The notes beneath the pieces are model-generated. The model was not told the origin of the DNA. It did not search any database and was given only the letters and a program-made list of their open reading frames with translations. DNA of 46,664 nt from UBA7657 sp049652985 (GTDB taxonomy: Bacteria; Pseudomonadota; Alphaproteobacteria; Micavibrionales; Micavibrionaceae): assembly GCA_049652985.1 (NCBI GenBank), contig JBASFK010000005.1, forward strand, positions 1 through 46,664, written 5' to 3'. The position numbers were made by a program, and so were the translations under genes. Positions 37,628-45,034 of this stretch are shown one piece after another (position 1 is the stretch's first letter; each line of letters begins with the position of its first letter).

Positions 37628-39442
37628 CTAGCCAAGACCGCTTCCCATATCAGGTCCGCCCATATCGTTGGATTTTCCAGACCTGAAACTCGTTATCAAC
37701 TTCGAAATAGCACCTGTCGTAACGCCTCCCACCCCGCCAACAACCAGGTAAGGTATGTGTATCACCGCATCCTGCGGCCCGTTCACGACAACATAAGCTC
37801 CGCCAACGCCCAGGTAGGCGCCAGCCTTGACAGCAAGCGTGCTGACTTGCTGCAACGTTTCGTTATCCAGCATGCCGTTCGCATCGGCAAATACCGTTCC
37901 GACAAGGCCCACCCCTGCAGCCTTGGTAAAAACAATGGCGCAGGTTTTTGATGCGGGCATAGCTTCACGAAGTGACGCAAAATCCCCATGAAGGGCGCTT
38001 CTTGCGATATTGCCCGTTTTTTTCTTCACCGAATGAAGACGCGCCGGCAGTTCTTTTATACTGTGGCAGGCACTCTGGAATTTCTCATGAAGCGCTTCGG
38101 AAACATCACGATATGTATTCCTGGCAATCTCGCTTGTTCTCTCGTGCAACGAACGAACATAAAACAGCGGGCCCCTGTCGCAGGCTTGCCGGAATTGCTC
38201 GCGAAGCGTTTTGGGAATCGCCGGCTCCATGACATCCCTGACATGCCCGGCACGGTTCCAGACCCGTGCGGCTTCGTGCGTGAAATACCCGGCAAGTGAT
38301 CCACCCACCATCGGCCAGAATGCGTTCGTGCCCGGAGCGCAGGAGAAATACGCCGCAGCCGCCCCGGCATAAACCAGACCATTGCCACTCATGGAACGCA
38401 CGACAAAATCGCGCGCCTTATTCCAATGCTCCCTGATTTCATTGCCGTCCATAACTGCAAACTTATGCGTCGCAGCCCATTGAACAGCCGTAAATCCGAG
38501 ATGAAAAGCCGTGTTTTCCAGCTGGTCGAACGAAACGACATAGTTACCGGCATTATGAGCGGCCTCTGTCAAAGCCTGCGCTAGGTGCGGCGGAAATGCG
38601 CCGTTTAAGCTGACAACAGCTCCTTCCGTGACAGGGCGCAGACGCTCGCTGAAACTACCCACAAAACCAAATGCACTGTTCGCATAACCCATCATATCAT
38701 TTGTAAAAGTATCAACAATTATGCAGTGCTTTGGGAAAAGAGAAATCTCTTGATTGCCGATGTTAAAGGCCAGGTGTTCATGACAAACCGTAACCGTATC
38801 CTGCGCAAGGCTGGGATCGATAGTCATACTCTCCTCGCCGGGTATTAAGTCCACCTCTGTCATGTGCGCCGGCGTCAGGCGTATATTCGTGGCTGACGTA
38901 AAGCTGTTCACACCCCACATCGCGGCGGCAATTATTGGTGCAGCAATAGCGCTGGTTTTCGGATGCTCTTTGATGTTATGCCAGAGTCCGCCGGCCCAGT
39001 CTTTGCAAATGCCCGTCATGGTGCGCACCGGGGCATAAGGAACCTGCGCGGTTTCTTTTCTTACCATGTCCAGGATTGAATCCATGGTGACACGAAGCGG
39101 GGAATCGTCCGGCGAATGATCCTCTTGCGGCTGCGCCGCCACGATCATGCTGTCGCTGATATTTTGCAAGCGCGTGCGATATGAGGTGATCTCGGGCTTC
39201 TCATCTGGCCTGACTTTTCCGAGCGCGTTTATTTCAAGACTCGTCAAATCTTTTGCGAACGAAGCAAGGACGGGGGACATTTCAGGCTGCTCTGCCGAAG
39301 CGCGAAACTCCGCTGCAAGTTCCGTAAGAGGGGAAACACCACGGCTGGAATAATGCCGCCGCCACATTGCCTGAAATGCCGGATTTTCTAGGATATCCGG
39401 GATTGAATCTTGGAAAAAATCTGGGGTGATAGAGGAGTTCAT
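37628..39442 (-). CDS. Large membrane-associated protein of unknown function (604 aa)
   Basis: ATG 39442 follows the upstream gene by eight bases. The N-terminal ~180 residues are acidic and helical (PDFFQDSIPDILENPAFQAM). Short hydrophobic stretches lie near SAIAAPIIAAAMWGVNSF, GLVYAGAAAAYFSCAPG, CAIVFTKAAGVGLVGTVFAD and PYLVVGGVGGVTTGAISKLI, suggesting several membrane or amphipathic segments. A charged helical region of about 100 residues is rich in His/Arg/Glu. No family is recognised. It is transcribed with the 237-aa secreted protein from a Fur-box-covered promoter region and ends five bases from attR. Confidence 0.65.
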   Translation of the reverse strand: MNSSITPDFFQDSIPDILENPAFQAMWRRHYSSRGVSPLTELAAEFRASAEQPEMSPVLASFAKDLTSLEINALGKVRPDEKPEITSYRTRLQNISDSMIVAAQPQEDHSPDDSPLRVTMDSILDMVRKETAQVPYAPVRTMTGICKDWAGGLWHNIKEHPKTSAIAAPIIAAAMWGVNSFTSATNIRLTPAHMTEVDLIPGEESMTIDPSLAQDTVTVCHEHLAFNIGNQEISLFPKHCIIVDTFTNDMMGYANSAFGFVGSFSERLRPVTEGAVVSLNGAFPPHLAQALTEAAHNAGNYVVSFDQLENTAFHLGFTAVQWAATHKFAVMDGNEIREHWNKARDFVVRSMSGNGLVYAGAAAAYFSCAPGTNAFWPMVGGSLAGYFTHEAARVWNRAGHVRDVMEPAIPKTLREQFRQACDRGPLFYVRSLHERTSEIARNTYRDVSEALHEKFQSACHSIKELPARLHSVKKKTGNIARSALHGDFASLREAMPASKTCAIVFTKAAGVGLVGTVFADANGMLDNETLQQVSTLAVKAGAYLGVGGAYVVVNGPQDAVIHIPYLVVGGVGGVTTGAISKLITSFRSGKSNDMGGPDMGSGLG

Positions 39443-39450
39443 GCTCGGGA

Positions 39451-40164
39451 TTACCTGCCGGGAGAGAGTTTCTCATCAAGACCAAGCGCCGATTTGCAGG
39501 CCTTGAACACATTTATGGCATGGCAATGCGTTTCTTGCTTCCAGTCGGGCCCATATATTTTTCGAACTTTTTCTCCGGCAATTTGTTGTATGCCCGTCAG
39601 TTCGTTCTGGCTGAGAAATTCATTGCCATTAATTTCGTCCCGCATAATGAAATTCATAAAGCTTGCCACTACGGTGCTTATTTTCTCGCGGCTGAACCCT
39701 TTTTCTTGCAGCGTCAATTCAATTTCATTTTGCTTGAATGCCCTGTAATCGAGCGTACCTGCGTCCTTGATGCAGTCATAATGACTTCGCGCCATGTGTT
39801 CGGTGGCGAGAAGATAGACACGCGATAAAACCTTGTTTTGTCCCTGAGGATCGGGTGGTAAAGAATATAATTCCGGATGACTGTCGAACATTTTTTTCTG
39901 GCCGTCGATCAGCACCATCCCCCGGGCGGTAGGGCGTAGCGCGATTCTTCCATCTGGCATTTTCCACTGAACGATGTTTTCGGGGCCGCAATTGAATTCT
40001 ATTTGCGTTCTGCCCGGTATAAGTTGCCTGTTTCCAAAGTTGTAAGTCACAACAGGTGCGCTGACTTTCGAATTAACGTTGCCAGGGACTTGTGCTTCAG
40101 CCTCATGGACCATCGCGGACATTACAGCCGCAAGGAATAACGGCACGGTGCTTTTCAATTTCAT
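39451..40164 (-). CDS. Secreted protein of unknown function (237 aa)
   Basis: ATG 40164 starts a protein with a clear Sec signal peptide (MKLKSTVPLFLAAVMSAMVH, cleavage after AEA) and a periplasmic-type mature part with four cysteines (FNCGPENIVQW, HYDCIKDAG, ETHCHAINVFKACKSA). The central region is rich in Arg and Lys; SREKISTVVASFMNF is helical. Unrecognised. The start lies 35 bases from the first of three Fur-like boxes, so it is likely repressed by iron-loaded Fur. It is the first gene of a two-gene operon with the 604-aa protein. Confidence 0.7.
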   Translation of the reverse strand: MKLKSTVPLFLAAVMSAMVHEAEAQVPGNVNSKVSAPVVTYNFGNRQLIPGRTQIEFNCGPENIVQWKMPDGRIALRPTARGMVLIDGQKKMFDSHPELYSLPPDPQGQNKVLSRVYLLATEHMARSHYDCIKDAGTLDYRAFKQNEIELTLQEKGFSREKISTVVASFMNFIMRDEINGNEFLSQNELTGIQQIAGEKVRKIYGPDWKQETHCHAINVFKACKSALGLDEKLSPGR

Positions 40165-40198
40165 GGAAATTCCGCCTAAATCTGTAAAAACCTTAATT

Positions 40199-40275
40199 GA
40201 GAATAATTCTCATTCTCTATTGACTCGGCCAACCGTAATGATAATCATTCTCGTATGGAATTGATAATCATTCTC
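40199..40275. promoter_or_regulatory. Three Fur-box-like operators
   Basis: Compared with the 19-bp Fur consensus, the sites are 40199-40217 (GAGAATAATTCTCATTCTC, 14 of 19), 40234-40252 (CGTAATGATAATCATTCTC, 16 of 19) and 40257-40275 (GGAATTGATAATCATTCTC, 15 of 19). They fill the divergent intergenic region between the 237-aa secreted protein and the 107-aa membrane protein, so both directions should respond to iron. Confidence 0.82.
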
Positions 40276-40325
40276 AAGTCAGAAGGCAAGCCCCTCCACA
40301 AAAATCTTTAGAAAGCGCACAGAAA

Positions 40326-40649
40326 ATGGCCGAAGAAACAAAATCAGGCTGGTTAAGCAACGTCTTCTGGGGTGCCGTCAAGCTCGCAACAGTGGGATTG
40401 GTGGCCGCTGTGGCATGGCAGATGTTTCTTGACCCATTATTCTTCCCTATCCTTCACGACCCCAGCAACCCTGTAGGCCAGGCATGGATGCATGCGATCA
40501 ATAATTATTTCGGGTGGATACCGCAGCACGCTGGCCTCGCGAAAGAGCCGGGCCTCTTAACGGGCTTAATGAAAAGCCTTCTGGGAAGCGAGTTGGATCT
40601 CTTGAAAACCCCGAACGTAGATTTAATGAGCGTGCCCGATTTATCTTAA
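40326..40649 (+). CDS. Single-pass membrane protein, iron-regulated candidate (107 aa)
   Basis: ATG 40326 lies 50 bases after the last Fur-like box. The product has one N-terminal hydrophobic helix (VFWGAVKLATVGLVAAVAWQ) and a mostly polar remainder with many Leu/Pro (FLDPLFFPILHDPSNPVGQA, KSLLGSELDLLKTPNVDLMS). No family is recognised. It diverges from the secreted/membrane pair and may belong to the same iron-responsive system. Confidence 0.6.
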   Translation: MAEETKSGWLSNVFWGAVKLATVGLVAAVAWQMFLDPLFFPILHDPSNPVGQAWMHAINNYFGWIPQHAGLAKEPGLLTGLMKSLLGSELDLLKTPNVDLMSVPDLS

Positions 40650-40887
40650 ACTGCTTCACAATAACCCCTTGGAACATTTGACGATTGACGCGCTGAATCA
40701 CTGCGCAAAGACAGGTTGTCCGCAAAAATAAGCGCAGCCCACGGTCCAGCCGACACCTCGCAGCATTTATACATTATCCTAACCGCTTCGGATGAAAATC
40801 TTTGCGGAGTTTATTTTCAGGAAATCACCATCTCGGCAAAAGAAGAAATGACATCTTCGTGGCCCGAACCCCCAATCTAAAACCTGC

Positions 40888-43800
40888 TTATTCCGCGCTC
40901 GCAAGTTTTAATTTTTCGGGCAGCGTTTCAACACTGCAGGCGAAGCCACCCTGAGCGATAATTTTGCAGCGCTCCATCGCCTGCTTCATCGTATCGCCCG
41001 GGATAACCACGCGTAGCGTGTGCTGGCCGGTTTTTGCATCGGCCTCGCTGGCCGTGACGGGAACAAGCGGTACTGCCCTGCCAATAGCATCCGCATACTG
41101 CATCTTAAGCCTGTAACATGTCAGCCCCATCAACAGGCGCGAATTGAATGAACCAAGATTGATAAACACAGCCCCCGAATTCACCAGCGCGGCATTCGAC
41201 GGCGCATGCCCTGGAATTTCAGCCAGTATTTTAGTCGCTACGTCCTGACCGGGTACAACGTGAATATCGTGACCATAAATCATGGTGCCGTCGAAACCGA
41301 TTACGATTTTATCCGGATCTTCCGGTCGCACGAATTTTTTGGCCGCGGCATCGTCGCTATGGATGGCCAGCGTATATTCGCCGGGCGGAATTTTGCTGAA
41401 TATATAAAAACCGTCCGGCCCGGTCACGGCTGTATCCTGGACCTTGCCGCTTTCGCCATAAAGCCTGATCCGTACCCCGCGAAGAGGATCGGCGCTGCCG
41501 CCGGATTCAAGATATAGCGTTCCATCCATTTCACCGGCCATATGAACCGGGAACTCGACCTCGGAAACATGGCCTACGCGCGGTATAACAGATACGCCCT
41601 CGGAGCCCGGAATCCAGAAAGGATCGGCCAGCGAGTTCGGGGTAAGCACAATATCCGTGCGCAGCAACTCCGGCATGCTCGGGAAAAAGGCATAACCTTC
41701 GGCATCGGTTTTCTGCCTGCCGCCGCTTTGCAGCGAGGCGACCACGGCGTCGGGAATCGGTTCATCGCCTTCATTGAATTCTCTATCGCCGTTTTTGTCG
41801 AGAAACACAAAAGCCGTCAAGCCGCCCATATTGACCAAAGGACGGCTGAGCATGCGTATCGTTTCCTTGTGCGGGTCGCGGGCCAGGCCAAAACGCGTGC
41901 TCAGAGTAACGGTCAGGTCCTTGTCCGTGTTATACGTCACGCCCGGCGAAATCTGTGCGAATTTCGCATCCCAGTTGACCTGGGCAGACACCTCCGTCAG
42001 CTTGGTGTTGATATCGCGGCTGACGCCCACCTGCAGGTCGAGATTTTTGGTCAGGTCCCGGTTCAGGCTGGCCGCGATGCTTTGCAGGTCGCTATCGGGC
42101 TGGAACTGGTAGTTGGCGCCGAAACGCAGCCGGTTTCGCCCCAATGTGCCGAAAAAGCCCGTCGAGCCATCCAAGGTATTTTCCTCCGCCCGGCTGCTCA
42201 TCTCATATTCGAGCTGCTGGTTGAAGCCGATCCGCCCCCATGTCGTGTTGAAGCCGGCGGCAACATTGGTGCTGTTCTCTCCTTCGGAATCGAGCACGTA
42301 TCCAAGATCGAAATTGTAACGGGGCCTTTTTCCAAGAACGCCGGGCAAGGGACCTGTCAGCCCGAACCGGTTGCTGAAGATTTCGGCAACGTCCCCCTCG
42401 TTCGTTGTCCTGTATTCCTCTGTCGCCCAGTTGGTTTCGTTGCGCAGGCGATGTCCTTTGAATTCCCGGCGCGCGACCAGTTCCGCCGCCATTTCGGAAT
42501 TGGTATCGACAGCGCCACTGAGATTGAACAAAGTCTGCGCGATGCTGGTGGAAAGGCCGGCCTGCGCCGAACCTTTCTGCGCTCCGTTCACCTCCCCTGA
42601 CTCCATTCCCAGGGCCAGCACGCTTTTGTCGCCGACCGGCGTCTCATAGACCCCGGCCACGTGAACACCATTATTCTCTTCATCCTCGGGGGCACGCGAA
42701 TATGTATGTGCATTCTGGCGGGTCACGGAAACAGCATAGGCGCTGCCGCCCTCCGCAAGCCTGTCCGGATCGACTGGAACATAAAGATCTTCCTCGCGGA
42801 CCTCACCCTGGGGACCGTAAAGCACCACCTTGAAATTGTTATCGCTGCTGAACAGGTCGACATCCTCGAACCTGTAGGTTCCGTCATCCCCGACTTTCTG
42901 AAAGCTCAGCAATTGATTGTCCCGGTAAAGCTCGGCGTCCCAGTCGGGGAAGGCGATGCCGGTGATTGTTGTCGACGGGCTGAAAAAATTACGGACCGGC
43001 GGGGCATTAGTCGCATAGACGCCCAGGCCGCTTTGCCCGCCCTGATCCAGGGGCATGCTCACCGTATTGATGTCTCCCACTTCGTACGACCGCGCCTTGA
43101 GCGGACCGAGCAGTTCCGGCTCCAGTGATTTGCGCTGGTAATTGACGCCAAGGCTGGACAACATTTCCTCATCGTCCAGATGAGCCTGGGTCCTGAGCGT
43201 GCCGCCGGCGAAATCGCCCGCGGTAACAATCGAAGCCTGGTTCGTGAACTGCGCGTCGCGACCGCTTTGACCATCTTTTTTATAGGCGCTGCGCGTCGAA
43301 ACGTCGACAAAAGGTATATCGACCACAGGCGGAGCCTCGGCCATCAAGGGTAACTTCGCGGGGCCAAGGCCCTTGCCGGGGAGCTGTTGCTTGCCTCGCG
43401 CGATCCGTTCCAGAATTGGCAAGGGCACCGGTGTTTTGATGATGAGGGAGAGGCTGGCGATGTTCACGTCGATAGTAAAGCCAAGCCAGGTTGCGATTTC
43501 CTCGACCGGAACGAAAATATCGTCCTCCGTCACCGAGGCCTGCGAGGAAAAGGTGAATTCACCGTTGTCGGTTTTTACCGAGCGATTCGCGATATCGAGA
43601 TCAAAAATTTTATTTTCACGGATATACCAGCCTGTCACCTTTCCGGCAGCGGGATTAACCGTGATCGGCAGTTCCAGGGAGTTGGCAAAATCCCGAAGCG
43701 ATAGGACGACCTTACCCTGCCGAACTATACCCAGCAGCGGATTGGTCAGAGTAACCCCGCCTTCCAGCACGACCTTGAAGAGCAATTCCTCGCCTTCGGC

Positions 43801-44046
43801 CATGCGGGCGATCATGTCCTCCTTCGTGGGGGCCGATTCTCCCATCGCCTGATCGGCGGTGACGAAACCTTTCGAAACCCTGCGCACAAAATCTTTCGCC
43901 AGCCCTATCAGAGCGGCCCTGGGGATGGTTTTTTCCTTAAGTTTTTCTCCCGCGTCACGCGCAGGAGAAATTTCCTGCGCATGGACAGAACAAAACACCG
44001 CGGAAACGGCGACAAACCAGAGTGTCAAAATCAAAGCACGGCGCAT
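40888..44046 (-). CDS. Usher-like outer-membrane protein with regulatory-like and SPOR-like ends
   Basis: I choose ATG 44046, giving a signal peptide (MRRALILTLWFVAVSAVFCS, HAQ) and 1052 residues; the frame extends to TTG 44118. After an N-terminal domain (LLGIVRQGKVVLSLRDFANS) comes a long beta-barrel-like part with TcfC/FimD-usher features (RNFFSPSTTITGIAFPDWDA, ELYRDNQLLSFQKVGDDGTY, RFEDVDLF). Ig/carboxypeptidase-regulatory-like domains follow (TAFVFLDKNGDREFNEGDEP, GVRIRLYGESGKVQDTAVTG), then a short C-terminal SPOR-like segment (HTLRVVIPGDTMKQAMERCK). It probably exports or anchors surface fibres with the divergent subunit gene at 44366. Confidence 0.75.
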   Translation of the reverse strand: MRRALILTLWFVAVSAVFCSVHAQEISPARDAGEKLKEKTIPRAALIGLAKDFVRRVSKGFVTADQAMGESAPTKEDMIARMAEGEELLFKVVLEGGVTLTNPLLGIVRQGKVVLSLRDFANSLELPITVNPAAGKVTGWYIRENKIFDLDIANRSVKTDNGEFTFSSQASVTEDDIFVPVEEIATWLGFTIDVNIASLSLIIKTPVPLPILERIARGKQQLPGKGLGPAKLPLMAEAPPVVDIPFVDVSTRSAYKKDGQSGRDAQFTNQASIVTAGDFAGGTLRTQAHLDDEEMLSSLGVNYQRKSLEPELLGPLKARSYEVGDINTVSMPLDQGGQSGLGVYATNAPPVRNFFSPSTTITGIAFPDWDAELYRDNQLLSFQKVGDDGTYRFEDVDLFSSDNNFKVVLYGPQGEVREEDLYVPVDPDRLAEGGSAYAVSVTRQNAHTYSRAPEDEENNGVHVAGVYETPVGDKSVLALGMESGEVNGAQKGSAQAGLSTSIAQTLFNLSGAVDTNSEMAAELVARREFKGHRLRNETNWATEEYRTTNEGDVAEIFSNRFGLTGPLPGVLGKRPRYNFDLGYVLDSEGENSTNVAAGFNTTWGRIGFNQQLEYEMSSRAEENTLDGSTGFFGTLGRNRLRFGANYQFQPDSDLQSIAASLNRDLTKNLDLQVGVSRDINTKLTEVSAQVNWDAKFAQISPGVTYNTDKDLTVTLSTRFGLARDPHKETIRMLSRPLVNMGGLTAFVFLDKNGDREFNEGDEPIPDAVVASLQSGGRQKTDAEGYAFFPSMPELLRTDIVLTPNSLADPFWIPGSEGVSVIPRVGHVSEVEFPVHMAGEMDGTLYLESGGSADPLRGVRIRLYGESGKVQDTAVTGPDGFYIFSKIPPGEYTLAIHSDDAAAKKFVRPEDPDKIVIGFDGTMIYGHDIHVVPGQDVATKILAEIPGHAPSNAALVNSGAVFINLGSFNSRLLMGLTCYRLKMQYADAIGRAVPLVPVTASEADAKTGQHTLRVVIPGDTMKQAMERCKIIAQGGFACSVETLPEKLKLASAE

Positions 44047-44365
44047 GTATATCTTTGTGGATAAGAATAGGAAAAGACTGGAAATCCGGTCTTTCATGAT
44101 ACATCGCATTTGGCTCAAATAAAATGCCGGCCTGTTAAAAATAATTAAAAAGCGTCGCCGTGCAGGCCTATGATGTTAAAGGAAGATTCGCTGTGGATGA
44201 CAATTAACATATTGTCAGGCAAGTATTTTTAACCATGATTTAACGTTTTTAGTGTGATATATAGAGAAGGGGCTGGATGGATTTTTCGGCGCGTTTTTTG
44301 AGAAGGACTCTAACAAAAAGCGCGCCAGGCTGGCTTATATCAGATAAAGGTAAAGGAGAAACCTT
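44047..44365. other. Intergenic region between usher-like and subunit genes
   Basis: This 319-base divergent region is AT-rich around 44140-44270. It must hold promoters for both directions. A candidate rightward element is TTGTCA followed 17 bases later by ATGATT near 44212-44240, weak in match. No repeat, RNA or further gene is recognisable. Confidence 0.5.
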
Positions 44366-44938
44366 ATGACACTTAGAAGTAAACTACTTTCAAGCGCGGC
44401 AATTCTGGGGATGGCATCCCTGCCGGCCGTGGCTTTCGCAGCAGACAACGCCAACGTCAATGCATCTATTACGACAAGCGCCGGGATCACAGCAGCAAAT
44501 GTTTCCGATATTGGCTTCGGCAACTGGCTGGTCGGTATCGCCTCCGGTGATACACCCACAATCAGCCTCGGTCCGACGAGCGGCGGCTTTACAACCGGTG
44601 CGGTCGGCTCCTCCCAGCTCATCAACCTGGATGGCGATACGGCCGGAACAATCGGACAAGTTACAGTGACCCTGCCGGCAGGCGCCGACGGCATTGTTTT
44701 GCAGATGACGCGCAGTGCGGTCACGAATTTTACTGATGGCGGACTTTCCCTGACAGCCGTGAGCTACGATACGGACGATATCGCCCCTGCGGTCCTGGCT
44801 GCGGCCACGCCTGTTGACGTCACCGTGGAATCCGGCGGTGTAGCCGAGCCTGTTACCTTCGGCGCCACGATCACGGCCGATGCGACACCGGCAGACGCGA
44901 CACATAGCTCGTCGTTTAACATATCGTTCAGCTATTAA
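44366..44938 (+). CDS. Secreted fimbrial/adhesin subunit-like protein (DUF4402-like)
   Basis: ATG 44366 has AAGGAG upstream. A Sec signal peptide (MTLRSKLLSSAAILGMASLP, cleavage after AFA) is followed by a beta-rich, Cys-free 165-residue mature protein. VNASITTSAGITAANVSDIG, GFGNWLVGIASGDTP and GQVTVTLPAGADGIVLQM follow the DUF4402/fimbrial-subunit pattern (xFGxxxxG ... PxxxxxxxL). It ends in SSFNISFSY, an alternating aromatic end typical of donor-strand or barrel-recognised subunits. It is divergent from the usher-like gene, the natural partner. A terminator follows. Confidence 0.7.
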   Translation: MTLRSKLLSSAAILGMASLPAVAFAADNANVNASITTSAGITAANVSDIGFGNWLVGIASGDTPTISLGPTSGGFTTGAVGSSQLINLDGDTAGTIGQVTVTLPAGADGIVLQMTRSAVTNFTDGGLSLTAVSYDTDDIAPAVLAAATPVDVTVESGGVAEPVTFGATITADATPADATHSSSFNISFSY

Positions 44939-44962
44939 AAACACTCCATATAACGAATATAA

Positions 44963-44990
44963 AAAAGCGCCCTTGAGGCGCTTTTTGTTT
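44963..44990 (+). terminator. Rho-independent terminator after the subunit gene
   Basis: AAAAGCGCC pairs with GGCGCTTTTT around a short loop, followed by TTTTGTTTT. It isolates the subunit transcript from the downstream TPR gene. Confidence 0.92.
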
Positions 44991-45034
44991 TATCCTGCTA
45001 CGGCATGACGATGCCCTAAGGACATAATGCGACT

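Noticed and set aside
41542..42600. Rightward 352-codon frame opposite the usher-like gene
   Set aside because: Arg/Ala/Gly-rich antisense frame with no start signal; the leftward frame has a signal peptide and family features.
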